38,812 bases of DNA. It comes from a virus. Of the stretch, positions 23,747 to 33,324 are shown one piece after another (the first letter of the stretch is position 1; each line of letters starts with the position of its first letter). The stretch lies in IMG/VR virus record IMGVR_UViG_3300033388_005972, positions 1-38,812 of that record; one strand, written 5' to 3'. Position numbers and translations under genes: made by a program. Under the pieces are notes generated by a model. The model saw only the letters and a program-made list of their open reading frames with translations, searched no databases and was not told the DNA's origin.

Positions 23747-26700
23747 TGAGAATGCCACCCACTAGACGCGGAGCGCATCCAAAGCAGAGATCTTCATCTC
23801 TGCGGGCGTGGTTTTTCGATGAGACCACAGGCGAATACTCTCCGTGCGTGTGGGGGTCATCCGGGCCAACGCAAGAAACCCACGCCGCATCTGGTAACGC
23901 CATTGCTCCCTACATAACGGATTCTCCCGTCGGGATGGGTAAAAGGTTTATATCTGGTGACCTGACGGCAATGTCTGCTGGCTCATCGGCTGATAGCGGG
24001 TCTATTTCCGTGTTCCACACCCAGAATGCCACCGTTGCCACCTGGATGAAATGCACATCTCTTCCAGCAGGAAGGGGGTGCGTGTGCTCACTGGTTTCCG
24101 ATTCCTCCACCGACACCGGACCCACCTATGATGATAATTTTCTGTTCACGATTAGCGTAAAATCCAATCAAATCTTTGAGGTGGTGACAGAATTTGCGGG
24201 AGGGTCGAACTCCATTGCTCGGTCAAACTATGTTTTTCCGATGAAGGAATGGGTTTACGTCTGCATCGTAAAAAGGCCAGACGGCGGGTCCGATGTTTTC
24301 TATGACCTTTATGTGAATGGCAGATTTATAGAGACGATGACAAGGTCCAGCGGCACGGGGCAAAACGCCACACTTGGCGCGGACGCATACTGGCAGGTTG
24401 GCGGAGAGTATAACGGCACAGCAACTCCTGGCAACCTGTTCACCGGAAGCATCGGCGGCCTATACGTTTGGGACGAATCTCTTGGCGCAGCGGAAATAGA
24501 GGAAGACTACCAGCGTGGGCTTCTGCTCCCATTCCACACGAGTCAAAACATTCGCGTTACGGTTGAAAAGCCCGACTTTATGAGCAGCAGCTTTTTCTAC
24601 GACGCCACGCAGCTTGATGGGCTGGACTTTGTGTCAAGTTTAAACACCTCAAACAGCCCGGACAATGCCTGCGTTGCGGGGACGGTGAAGCTTTTAAGGG
24701 AGCAGGAAAACCTGTCCCTGGCATATCTGAAAAACGATACGCGCCTCAACCTTCTTGATCCCACCGACACCCTTGGGACGGTGGAGAGGTTCCTCGAAAT
24801 AAACCGTGGCCTTAAAATATATACGGGGACGACTCCGCTCGGGATAAAAGCCAGCGGTCGCGACTACTGGCAGTTCCTAGACGGCACCATCGACGGCATC
24901 GACTGGGGGTCAGAGGAGACCTCCGTTATGTTTCGGGATAAGGGCGGGGTGCTTATCGATACGTTCATTGAAGCCGATGCGTTTTACGGTAACGAGCCTG
25001 ACGCTGTCCCCCCCCTCAAATACGCCGCTGAGATAATGGGGGAGATACTGACGGCCAATGCCACGCCCGCCAAACCAAACTCGTATGATGACCCCGGTGC
25101 GCCCGTGTCTCTTGTCGCTGCTCCCTATGAGTGGGCAGTAAACAAGTACAATCAAAAGCGAGAGCCCGTCATGGTGGCACTTCGCACCATTGCAGGGCAA
25201 TTCGGACACGATGTAAAATACCGATGGGACGAGGAGACAGAGTCGTTCAAGCTTGTTCTTTTCGAGCCGGAACGTGACTCTATTACAATATCATCCCTCT
25301 TTGGGGCCCAGGACATCAAGTCAGTCTCCAAGGCAGAGATAGCCGGGCAGCGCATCCGAAATGTGGTGCGCGTCTCCTACGACTCCGCAGAGGCCAATAC
25401 AACAGATCAAAAAACCGATCCGTCCACGGGTATCGACCAGATAACATTCTCGACGCCCCCCGTGACTCTAAACCCTGCGCCCGACGGCCACAATGTTAAC
25501 GGAACAACGACACCGGGACCAGGGGAAGGGGAAGCGGAAGAGACCCCGGGCTTCGTAGAGCTTGAGCATACCGTGTCGATGTCGTCCTACGGTCGCAGGT
25601 TCATGGAGGTGCAGGAGTCCTCAACAAGCCAAATAAACACCGGCAAGGAAGCGGCGAAGATGGCTTTGTCTATGCTTTTAGACCTCGCGGAGCCTGAGTT
25701 CGACCACTCCGTCACCGTCCCGTTGATGCCGACGCTCGACATTTACGACATCATCGGCTTCCAGCCAAACAGCTACCTCTACACTGAGTCACAGTACCTG
25801 GCCGTTGCCAGCGTTGACCACAGCTTCCAAGAGGATGCGACTACAACCATCTCCCTTCGAGGAAAGCCCAACCTTGGGTTTAAGAGATGGCTTGCGATGG
25901 AATCTAGGGGCGCTCCCAATCCGGCGAACAGCCCAGAGGATGCATCCGGCAGCCTCACGAAAATGCAGAAGCTTCAGCCGCTTCAATCTAATGCGTTTAC
26001 GACCTGGGCAGACGGGAGATTGAATCCGCCGACTTCGTGGCGCGTGCTTGACGGGACTGGGAGCTGGGACAATGTCACGGTTATGAACTCTGGTGTCTCT
26101 CTCACTGGTGCGCTTTCGGTCGCGTTGCTTCCATCCGCTCCGTTCATAGAAAGCGACCTTATACCGATAGCGGGAGGGATAAACACTTCCTACGGAGTAG
26201 AGATAACCTTTCAGCGGAATGCAAGCTGCGTGGGCACGACCGACCTCCCCTTCTGCCGGATTATGTTTTACAAGGCAGACGGGTCCGCTGCAACCCTGAC
26301 ATCAACGGGGACCATCGATGTAGCAAGCGGGTCGGGGGTGCTCGGAGAGTGGATAACCTATAAGAGTGCAGGGTATTTCACCAGCAATGGTGTGGTAGAC
26401 GATGCGAGATATGCGCGCCTTCATTTTTGGCGCATTGGGGCTACCGCGAACAGCGAAATTTACATCGACAATTTCTCCATTTATCCGGCGGAGCCTGCGA
26501 TAAAGGCGCTCTTTGACTTTTCAACTCCGCCCAATCCACCAGCGACATGGCTCAACAAAGTGGACCCTGTCGCAGATCCTTCAGATGTTACTACTTGTGC
26601 CAATATACTGTATCAAGACACGGACCCTCCAGGGTCCGACCCCGAAAATGACGTATCCTACAACACAACGGACGGTGCTCACTTTACAGCCCCATCGACC

Positions 26701-27168
26701 GGGAATTATCGCGTTTCATGTCGGTGCTATGTGTCGCTAACCAATAATTCGGGCGAAACAATCATCGCCACCACGGGCGCACCCACCCCTGATAGCAATG
26801 CTCCGGTGCAGGTTAGCATGGACATCAGAAGCAACGCCGAATACGATACCGCGACCGGATTTATCGACTCCGCCACCACTGTGTCTGGGACAGTGAAGGC
26901 TACCTCCCCCTTCCTTCGCCTGGAGTTTGATGCAGTGCCAGACGCCACCACGATTTCCTTTGATGAGCCCGTCGCAATGGATGCTACGGTATTTCTTTTT
27001 GCTGGCGACAAGGTGTCCATAGTTCTCCGACCCGACAATTCGACTATAATAGACGACGTAGGGGGCACATTGCTTGTGGGTGAGGCGTTTATCAACATGC
27101 TATCTGAAAGCCCGTCTATTACCGGCAACTTATCTTACTTAACCATTCAAAGGCTGGAAGACAGTTGA
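23746..27168 (+). CDS. Tail hub / tail-associated protein with LamG and jelly-roll domains
   Basis: The product has 1140 residues. GTG 23746 is preferred, with AAGGAG 7 bases upstream; ATG 23752 is possible. A LamG-like domain occupies about 80-265 (ATVATWMKCTSLPAGRG, EWVYVCIVKRPDGGSDVFYD, GSIGGLYVWDESLGAAEIEE). The middle (about 275-690) reads as the hub fold of siphovirus tail proteins (RLNLLDPTDTLGTVERFLEI, KYAAEIMGEILTANATP, MVALRTIAGQFGHDVKYRW). After that come a carbohydrate-binding-like beta domain (about 765-915, YIDNFSIYPAEP) and a C1q-like jelly roll to the end (HFTAPSTGNYRVSCRC, SYLTIQRLEDS). It probably caps the tail channel and anchors fibres. Confidence 0.72.
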   Translation: MRMPPTRRGAHPKQRSSSLRAWFFDETTGEYSPCVWGSSGPTQETHAASGNAIAPYITDSPVGMGKRFISGDLTAMSAGSSADSGSISVFHTQNATVATWMKCTSLPAGRGCVCSLVSDSSTDTGPTYDDNFLFTISVKSNQIFEVVTEFAGGSNSIARSNYVFPMKEWVYVCIVKRPDGGSDVFYDLYVNGRFIETMTRSSGTGQNATLGADAYWQVGGEYNGTATPGNLFTGSIGGLYVWDESLGAAEIEEDYQRGLLLPFHTSQNIRVTVEKPDFMSSSFFYDATQLDGLDFVSSLNTSNSPDNACVAGTVKLLREQENLSLAYLKNDTRLNLLDPTDTLGTVERFLEINRGLKIYTGTTPLGIKASGRDYWQFLDGTIDGIDWGSEETSVMFRDKGGVLIDTFIEADAFYGNEPDAVPPLKYAAEIMGEILTANATPAKPNSYDDPGAPVSLVAAPYEWAVNKYNQKREPVMVALRTIAGQFGHDVKYRWDEETESFKLVLFEPERDSITISSLFGAQDIKSVSKAEIAGQRIRNVVRVSYDSAEANTTDQKTDPSTGIDQITFSTPPVTLNPAPDGHNVNGTTTPGPGEGEAEETPGFVELEHTVSMSSYGRRFMEVQESSTSQINTGKEAAKMALSMLLDLAEPEFDHSVTVPLMPTLDIYDIIGFQPNSYLYTESQYLAVASVDHSFQEDATTTISLRGKPNLGFKRWLAMESRGAPNPANSPEDASGSLTKMQKLQPLQSNAFTTWADGRLNPPTSWRVLDGTGSWDNVTVMNSGVSLTGALSVALLPSAPFIESDLIPIAGGINTSYGVEITFQRNASCVGTTDLPFCRIMFYKADGSAATLTSTGTIDVASGSGVLGEWITYKSAGYFTSNGVVDDARYARLHFWRIGATANSEIYIDNFSIYPAEPAIKALFDFSTPPNPPATWLNKVDPVADPSDVTTCANILYQDTDPPGSDPENDVSYNTTDGAHFTAPSTGNYRVSCRCYVSLTNNSGETIIATTGAPTPDSNAPVQVSMDIRSNAEYDTATGFIDSATTVSGTVKATSPFLRLEFDAVPDATTISFDEPVAMDATVFLFAGDKVSIVLRPDNSTIIDDVGGTLLVGEAFINMLSESPSITGNLSYLTIQRLEDS

Positions 27169-27221
27169 CAAAATTATGAGATTTCACCTTTCGATTTGAT
27201 AGATTATTTTTGGAGGATTAA

Positions 27222-28967
27222 ATGCCCACAGCAGGACTACTACAAAGAACAGGGAACACCCTGTGGGTGGATGAGGTAAACGGGGACGACTCCACCGCTG
27301 CTTCCGGCGACCCGCTCCAGCAGTACGCCACGATAACCGCAGCGATTGCCGATGCCGTATCTGGTGACGTTATCGAGGTGCGTCCGGGTAGCTATGACGA
27401 GTCATCCCTGGTTATACCCGATGATGTTTCGCTCGTCGGTGTTGACCGATTGCGCTGCATTATTGCACACACCACCCTGGATAATACAACTGTTGTCACG
27501 ATGGGGGCAAACAGCTCGGTTGAAAGCCTGACCATCGAGGCTGGGACCGCAGGCGGAAGAGCCCTTATATCGTTTCCGGGCGGCACTTCAGCCACGTCTC
27601 TTGCACGAAACTGCGTACTGAACGGTACTGCAGGAAACGTAAGCGGCATCAGCATTGCGGGGGCTGGCACATCGTTGCAAAACTGGGTAACGGTTGACCA
27701 CGTCGACATCAAGGGCACTGGCGTTTCAAACGGAATTCTGGCGAACGGCTCTGGGTTCTTTGTTGCCCGCGACTGCATCTGCTACGGACTTGTTGGGTTC
27801 TCGGCGGCATCGGGAACAATGGAGCTTCAGGACTGCAAAATTACCGGCTTGATCGGACTGAACATTGCCGCTGGCGCAAGTGTTTATGTAAACCAATCGA
27901 CTCGATGGAACAATCTCACAAACCTGGGAACCCTGGGTTCTGCCGGTTTGTACCTGGAGCCAACCGCGCCGCCACTTCATGCCCTGACGCACGAGCTTGG
28001 CGGCAGCGACCCAATAGATGTGACCGGCCTATCGGGAGTCCTGGCAGATCCTCAAGTGCCAGATCTTCACGCCCCGTCTCACCAAACAGGCGGGGCAGAC
28101 GAAATAGATGTGACTGGCTTAATGGGAATCTTGGCAGATCCCCAACTTCCCGATTTGCACGGGTTCAGCCATGAATCCGGCGGCGCAGACGAGATCGACG
28201 TAACCGGACTCATGGGCGTCCTGGCAGATCCACAGGTTCCAGACGTTCACGCCCTTACGCATCTCTCCACTGGGGCCGATCCCATTGACACGTTTATTGG
28301 AGCAACTGCAGTCACCGATGGACTTGATGGACTCGTAATCCCACCCCTGGCAGGAGAAGAAGGCTTCTTTTTAAGGGGCGATGGCTCATGGTCGCCTGGG
28401 TCCGGTGGAGGAATCACTGGCCCTGGCGTTACCATTGACAGGGGAGTTGTCGTTTGGGATGGAACTGGCGGAGCCGCAGTGGACGATGCTGGCGTCAGAA
28501 ATTATGGCGCAGACGTCGCCGATCCTGCGCTGCCTGTCCCCTCGGATGGAGACACCTATTACAACAGCCTAAACAGTATGCAAATGATTTACGACGGCAC
28601 TCGCAGCAAGTGGCTTTCTACCGAAACTGCAGATCTTTGGTTTGGTCGAAACAATAACACGGGTGCCGGGGCCTATTATCGTGGCCCTGGCAATAAACAG
28701 TATTCGTCTACGATTGGCCGAAACGCTGAGTTCAACGGGACGATTGTTTCGATAACCTATACGAGATCAGATACCGACGCTGCAACCTTTGAGGTGACCG
28801 CAGGTGGCGTGGCGATAGCCACTCTCGCGTCGGCTGCCGTATCGGGTCAGGATTTGACGATTGACGCCGACTTTTCCCAGGGTGATATCCTTGGCGGTAG
28901 AAACCAGTCGGGCGGAAATACCACATCTAACGTCCATGCATGGGCAAGAATCCGGTGGCGAACATGA
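27222..28967 (+). CDS. Tail fibre with beta-helix and His-Gly-Gly repeats
   Basis: The product has 581 residues and a strong GGAGG before the ATG. Residues 15-230 form a right-handed beta-helix (WVDEVNGDDSTAASGDPLQQ, AIADAVSGDVIEVRPGSYDE), as in pectate-lyase-like tail spikes. Residues about 250-355 are four 30-residue repeats (H-x3-H-x2-GG-x-D-x-IDVTGL-x2-LADPQ-P-D). The last 115 residues (LWFGRNNNTGAGAYYRG, ITYTRSDTDAATFEV, VHAWARIRWRT) match a common phage fibre C-terminal beta domain. No active-site residues for a depolymerase are evident, so binding is likelier than cleavage. Confidence 0.75.
   Translation: MPTAGLLQRTGNTLWVDEVNGDDSTAASGDPLQQYATITAAIADAVSGDVIEVRPGSYDESSLVIPDDVSLVGVDRLRCIIAHTTLDNTTVVTMGANSSVESLTIEAGTAGGRALISFPGGTSATSLARNCVLNGTAGNVSGISIAGAGTSLQNWVTVDHVDIKGTGVSNGILANGSGFFVARDCICYGLVGFSAASGTMELQDCKITGLIGLNIAAGASVYVNQSTRWNNLTNLGTLGSAGLYLEPTAPPLHALTHELGGSDPIDVTGLSGVLADPQVPDLHAPSHQTGGADEIDVTGLMGILADPQLPDLHGFSHESGGADEIDVTGLMGVLADPQVPDVHALTHLSTGADPIDTFIGATAVTDGLDGLVIPPLAGEEGFFLRGDGSWSPGSGGGITGPGVTIDRGVVVWDGTGGAAVDDAGVRNYGADVADPALPVPSDGDTYYNSLNSMQMIYDGTRSKWLSTETADLWFGRNNNTGAGAYYRGPGNKQYSSTIGRNAEFNGTIVSITYTRSDTDAATFEVTAGGVAIATLASAAVSGQDLTIDADFSQGDILGGRNQSGGNTTSNVHAWARIRWRT
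27978..28292 (+). repeat. In-frame 90-bp tandem repeats in fibre gene
   Basis: Units start at 27978, 28068 and 28158, with a shortened one at 28248. Each encodes 30 residues of the form HALTHELGGSDPIDVTGLSG followed by VLADPQVPDL. Copies differ at the DNA level but keep the H-x3-H and GG-x-D positions, typical of trimeric fibre stalk motifs with His-bound metal. Confidence 0.75.
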
Positions 28968-30418
28968 CAACTATTATCGCTAAAAATCAGACTGTAGGCG
29001 CGCTGGCTTTAAACCAGCTTCCTGTGCCGGACAACGAAATCCCGGCAGGAGTTGGTGCAACAGTCACACTAACCGACTATGCCACCGTTTCAGAAATCCA
29101 AGATGACGTAGACCTTATCGCTCACATCACGGCTGGAGACTGCATCCTTAACGATGGTGCTTCAGATCTTACGCAGGCACAAAGCCTAGCTGTAACCAGC
29201 ACCGTGACGGCAACCCTTGAAGGCACTGCAGTCATGGAGAGCCTGGTGGACGCGAAGGGCGACCTCGTTGCGGGAACCGCAGATGACGAGGTGGAACGCC
29301 TTCCCGTTGGGGCTGATAGTCAGGTCTTGACGGCGGACAGCGTTCAGACTTCAGGTCTCTCCTGGGTTGATCTGCCAGAAGCCGCGTTCGCAAATTACTA
29401 TCACTCTGTCTCTTACGCCGGGATAACCACCTCGGCCAGCACGTTACCGTTCAACACTGCAAGAATAACCAACGCCGCATTTACTTTGGACGGCTCCTCG
29501 GAACTTACCGTCAACACGGACGGATCTTATCGGGTAGATTTCGGCTGCTCCTCAAGCGAGTCAAGCAACAACGACGCCACAATAGATATGTGGATCGAGC
29601 TGGATACGGGCGGCGGCTTTGGCGAAGTTGGGGGAACTCGATCAAGATGGTTTCATGACTCTAGTGACGAGGAAGGCGGCAATTCCGGCTTTGCCATTCT
29701 AGACCTGGATGCGGCGGATGTTATCCGTATTAGGGGTCAGGTTGTTGATGGTAGCGACACGATGAACACGCTGGCAGACAGCCTTCGCCTAAGCATCCAA
29801 ACAGTTGGAGCGAACGGAGCAGCAGGAGCGACGGGGCCACAGGGTCCAACGGGCTCTGGCAGTAGCGTCATTGTTGAGGACGAAGGCTCTGTAGTCGCGG
29901 GCGGACCTCATACGAGTCTCGATTTTGTTGGCGATGCGGTCACCGTAACGGATGCCGGGAGCGGGGTGGCCAACATTGCAGTCTCTGGCTTTACCCCCAA
30001 CGTATCTCAGTACCGACAGACCGGAAATCTAACCATCAATACAACAGCAACAACAGTGGTCTTGAACGCCAATGACTTTGAGGACTCAAACTATACCCGA
30101 TCCGGCGAAAACGTAACGATTGACACTGCTGGTGTATATCGTATTTCCTATAATATTTATTTTGATACCAATACAAATGCTCGAAGAACCGTTGATGCCT
30201 GGGTGGAGAACAACACAGTCGAAATCATTCCGTCGAGATCTGCATCTTATTCACGGAACACGACTGATGACACTGCCAGCAGCGGCACTGCGTTTTTGGT
30301 CCAGCTTGCCGCATCTGATGTCGTTCGCCTGAGATGTCAGTCAACAGGGACAAGCGGCACGGCGATTGGCCAGGGCAACAGAATGTGGCTAACCCTTGAA
30401 TTTGTGAGGTCCCCCTAA
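28964..30418 (+). CDS. Tail fibre with two C1q-like jelly rolls and a collagen-like link
   Basis: ATG 28964 overlaps the previous stop as ATGA; the longer in-frame start lies inside the upstream gene. The 484-residue product has an N-terminal stalk with LVDAKGDLVAGTADDEVERL, a motif very common in phage fibres. Then follow a jelly-roll domain (about 140-285), a short collagen-like stretch GAAGATGPQGPTGSG and a second jelly roll (about 340-484; VTIDTAGVYRISYNIYF, WLTLEFVRSP). C1q/TNF-like folds trimerise and bind ligands, so this is likely a receptor-binding fibre. Confidence 0.72.
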   Translation: MTTIIAKNQTVGALALNQLPVPDNEIPAGVGATVTLTDYATVSEIQDDVDLIAHITAGDCILNDGASDLTQAQSLAVTSTVTATLEGTAVMESLVDAKGDLVAGTADDEVERLPVGADSQVLTADSVQTSGLSWVDLPEAAFANYYHSVSYAGITTSASTLPFNTARITNAAFTLDGSSELTVNTDGSYRVDFGCSSSESSNNDATIDMWIELDTGGGFGEVGGTRSRWFHDSSDEEGGNSGFAILDLDAADVIRIRGQVVDGSDTMNTLADSLRLSIQTVGANGAAGATGPQGPTGSGSSVIVEDEGSVVAGGPHTSLDFVGDAVTVTDAGSGVANIAVSGFTPNVSQYRQTGNLTINTTATTVVLNANDFEDSNYTRSGENVTIDTAGVYRISYNIYFDTNTNARRTVDAWVENNTVEIIPSRSASYSRNTTDDTASSGTAFLVQLAASDVVRLRCQSTGTSGTAIGQGNRMWLTLEFVRSP

Positions 30419-30579
30419 TGGCAACTAAAATGCTTTTTCTTTGTTCGTGTGGCGAATCTTTCGATATCGATAACTATGCAGGGATGGACGAACACCTTGA
30501 TGCGAATGTGGACCACACGGTCTCTGAGGAATATGTCCATTCATCGGTGAGTGCGTCAAACGGAGGCGGTAATGATTGA
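30418..30579 (+). CDS. 53-residue C2H2-like zinc-finger protein
   Basis: Read directly from the sequence: ATG 30418 overlaps the previous TAA as TAATG, with GAGGT 7 bases upstream, and TGA is at 30577-30579. The product starts MATKMLFLCSCGESFDID and contains DEHLDANVDH, giving C-x-C followed by H-x6-H after about 17 residues, a C2H2-like arrangement. The next gene starts 8 bases before its stop behind GGAGG, so all three genes are coupled. No family is recognised. A zinc-binding structural or assembly protein is possible. Confidence 0.6.
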   Translation: MATKMLFLCSCGESFDIDNYAGMDEHLDANVDHTVSEEYVHSSVSASNGGGND

Positions 30580-32548
30580 AGTAATTACGGGGGATATAGT
30601 TTTATTGGAGCTGGTCCTCGTTAATGGAGACACTAGCCGTTTTCCGCAAGCTGAAATATACGATGACGCAGGGGCTGCTATCGGTGCAAGCCCTGTCGAT
30701 TTGTCCTCTGTTTCGGGTGGTCTTTACCAGGGCACTTTTGTGGCCCCAGCAGTCGGAAACTACAGCATCATTTATATTACTTATGGCGACGTCGCACACA
30801 CCATTGTGGTCGCTGGTATCGAGCGTGTATCTGAACACATGCGTGTTACAAATCTTGTGCAGGAGGATATCTGGAACGAGATTCTTCCTGGGGCATATGG
30901 GGTCGGGACGGCAGGCTCATACCTAGACGACATGGTAAGCAGCCGTGCAGCACCCTTGGATATCCTCAGTGATTTGATCCCATTTCCTGGGGCCGACATC
31001 GACGCTAGCATCAGCTCTAGAAGCAGTCACACCGCAGCCGACGTAGATGCTATTCTGTCTGCTGTTCACGGTGCCGGCAACTGGGAGGGAGATACCATTA
31101 CGCAGCAGGATGTGCGTGATGCTATGAAACTGGCACCCACGGCTGGGGCACCGGCAGCGGGCTCAGTCGATACGCATCTGGATACGATTGAAACCGACAC
31201 TGCGGCAATGGAGCCCCTGGTTACGACAAATTTGGACGCCACGATATCCAGCAGAGGGACTGCAGATCCCGGTGACAACATGGGCCTTACGGCTGCGGGT
31301 GTTGACGCGGTTTGGGACGAACTCTTAGCGGGCCATCTTGGTGTCGGCAGTGTTGGCGAGGCCCTGAATGACGCATCTAGTGGAGCAGGCGTTGACTGGA
31401 CAGTATCAGAGCGAAGTCAGATGCGGCAGGCATTGGGCATTACGGGTGCTACACTGGCCACCGCAGCCGGTGAGCTTCAGGATGTTCTTGCTGATACGGC
31501 AGCAATAGAGCCCCTGGTCACGGCGAATGTTGACGCGACCATTAGCTCTCGGTCCACATTGGTCCAGGCGGATATTTTATCCGATGCCACCCCGTTTCCC
31601 GGTGCGGATATTGACGCCAGCATTTCTTCAAGAAGCAGCCATACGGCTGCGGACGTAGATGCTTTGGTTACAGCCAGTCATGGCGCAGGATCTTACCAAA
31701 CGGCTACAGGATTTGCGGTTGCCGGTGACAATATGGGGTTAACAGCAGCCGGTATCGACGGTATTTGGGATGAGGCCCTTGCCGGACATCTTGGCGCGGG
31801 TTCGACAGGAGAAGCCCTGGACAACGCGAGCGCTGGGGGATCTACCCCGGCAGCTATATCAACAGCAGTCTGGTCCGAGGCAATACCCGGAGCGTTTGCA
31901 GCCGGGCAGGCTGGGCAAGTTGTTGGCAATAACCTGGATGCAACCATTGCGTCGAGGGCAGCCCCGGCAGATAACATGGGTCTTACGGCAGCAGCCACTG
32001 CTGCAGTAGACGTAGAGCTTACCGCGACACATGGCGCAGGTGCATGGACCGGCGGAGCTGGTCTCACCCAGCAGAACGTTCGGGATGCTATGAAACTCGC
32101 CCCAACGGCAGGTGCCCCAGCGGCAGGGTCAGTAGACACGCATTTGGATGACATCGAAGCGGACACTAGCGCGATGCAGCCAACAATCGCCACCAACCTG
32201 GATGCTACGGTTTCCAGCAGGGCGACACCTGGGGATGCAATGAGCATTGACGCGGCTGGTGTGGATGCGATTTTCGACGAGTCCCTTGCTGGCCATCTTG
32301 GCGCAGGCACTGCGGGTCAAGCACTTGCTGCCGCATTCGGAAACGCAGGGGGTAACGTCAGAGATGACGCTCTCACCTACGATGCCAACAACAGACCGTT
32401 GACCCTCAGAAGACGCATCTTTCCAGATGCAGCTACAGCCAACGCCTCCACACCTGGGGGTGCTGGCGAGGGTGAACTCATCACAGTCACCATTTCGGCA
32501 ACGCAGATTGATGCAGCGAAGTGGGAGACACTGCTAAGGACGATCTAA
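30572..32548 (+). CDS. Repeat-rich tail fibre protein
   Basis: ATG 30572 follows GGAGG by 5 bases; the longer in-frame start lacks one. The 658-residue product opens with a small beta domain (IEVITGDIVLLELVLVNGDT, SGGLYQGTFVAPAVGNYSII). It continues with Ala/Gly/Asp-rich helical repeats: LDATISSR segments, NMGLTAAGVDAVWDELLAGH with LGAGS-GEAL, and DAMKLAPTAGAPAAGSVDTH. It ends with NRPLTLRRRIFPDAATANAS and a short beta tail. Such repeats occur in long fibre shafts of phages. No enzymatic motif was seen. Confidence 0.7.
   Translation: MIEVITGDIVLLELVLVNGDTSRFPQAEIYDDAGAAIGASPVDLSSVSGGLYQGTFVAPAVGNYSIIYITYGDVAHTIVVAGIERVSEHMRVTNLVQEDIWNEILPGAYGVGTAGSYLDDMVSSRAAPLDILSDLIPFPGADIDASISSRSSHTAADVDAILSAVHGAGNWEGDTITQQDVRDAMKLAPTAGAPAAGSVDTHLDTIETDTAAMEPLVTTNLDATISSRGTADPGDNMGLTAAGVDAVWDELLAGHLGVGSVGEALNDASSGAGVDWTVSERSQMRQALGITGATLATAAGELQDVLADTAAIEPLVTANVDATISSRSTLVQADILSDATPFPGADIDASISSRSSHTAADVDALVTASHGAGSYQTATGFAVAGDNMGLTAAGIDGIWDEALAGHLGAGSTGEALDNASAGGSTPAAISTAVWSEAIPGAFAAGQAGQVVGNNLDATIASRAAPADNMGLTAAATAAVDVELTATHGAGAWTGGAGLTQQNVRDAMKLAPTAGAPAAGSVDTHLDDIEADTSAMQPTIATNLDATVSSRATPGDAMSIDAAGVDAIFDESLAGHLGAGTAGQALAAAFGNAGGNVRDDALTYDANNRPLTLRRRIFPDAATANASTPGGAGEGELITVTISATQIDAAKWETLLRTI
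30978..32160 (+). repeat. Diverged intragenic repeats in fibre gene
   Basis: Three repeat types recur inside the gene: PFPGADIDASISSRSSHTAA near 30978 and 31591; DAMKLAPTAGAPAAGSVDTH near 31117 and 32085; and DNMGLTAAG-DxxWDExLAGHLG near 31276, 31728 and a variant near 32239. Protein copies are nearly identical while codons differ widely at silent positions. Confidence 0.7.
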
Positions 32549-33315
32549 TGGGTGTAAGCGGAATAGTCACAGGCGGAACGATTGTTGATCCATCGACGGT
32601 CACAGTGGAGACTTGCGTCCAAGAACAGATCTCTGGCATCATCGCCGCAGACCCGAACCTGGTCGGCACCATCATTGAGGACTGTGCAGCCCCAGCCTTC
32701 GATATCACATCGTTCTCAGCCCTGGTCGTCTCATCGCTAGAGGTGGGGGATTCTGCTATAACGCCACCCTTCACCGCTTCGTACAACAGGTCTCCCACAA
32801 GTGCAGTCCTGACAGACGACGACGGAACACCGGCAAAGGACGTGACGGCAACTCCGCTATCGTTCAGCTCTGACGGCACCTTCACCAAGACGGCGAACAA
32901 CGCTACCGTGACCTTCACCCTAACGGCAAGCGATGCGGGCGGTCCCGACACAGCGCAGGCGGTGTTCACCTGGAGACCCTTGGTCTTCACGGGCATTACC
33001 GCTAACGCTGGACCATACACCGAAGCAGACGTTGAAGCGCTCATCACCCAGAACCTTGCGGCGACATCCGCATTCTCTGGCACGGTTGCTCCAGTCAACC
33101 AGTACATCGTCCATGCGTATCCGGCCAGCTATGGGGCATTGCTGCCCACCAACTTTGAAATAGGCTCCTTTGGCCCTGGCGACATGACCGAAGTGCAGGT
33201 GGCGCTTTCCGTTACGAACGCATTTGGAAACACCCAGGACTATCGCGTTGCACGTTCAGATAACCTTATTGACACAACCATCACCGGGCCGCTGGCCTTC
33301 ACGGTTATCCCCTAG
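32548..33315 (+). CDS. Tail fibre / structural protein with a C-terminal beta module
   Basis: ATG 32548 overlaps the preceding TAA (TAATG) and AAGGA lies upstream. The 255-residue product has an N-terminal segment (VSGIVTGGTIVDPSTVTVET), an Ig-like beta domain at about 45-150 (FDITSFSALVVSSLEVGDSA, ATVTFTLTASDAGGP) and a C-terminal module at about 155-255 (LVFTGITANAGPYTEADVEA, YIVHAYPASYG, VTNAFGNTQDYRVARSDN). The last module resembles the extra domain of the tail terminator. It is probably part of the fibre assembly. Confidence 0.62.
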   Translation: MGVSGIVTGGTIVDPSTVTVETCVQEQISGIIAADPNLVGTIIEDCAAPAFDITSFSALVVSSLEVGDSAITPPFTASYNRSPTSAVLTDDDGTPAKDVTATPLSFSSDGTFTKTANNATVTFTLTASDAGGPDTAQAVFTWRPLVFTGITANAGPYTEADVEALITQNLAATSAFSGTVAPVNQYIVHAYPASYGALLPTNFEIGSFGPGDMTEVQVALSVTNAFGNTQDYRVARSDNLIDTTITGPLAFTVIP

Positions 33316-33324
33316 GAGAATGTT

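Noticed and set aside
27165-27221. Perfect TTGACA near the end of the hub gene as a promoter
   Set aside because: No -10-like box lies 16-18 bases downstream; the nearest AT-rich hexamers are too far away.
31693-32310. 205-codon minus-strand open frame opposite the repeat fibre
   Set aside because: It arises from the Ala/Gly repeat codons of the fibre gene and carries no start signal or motif.
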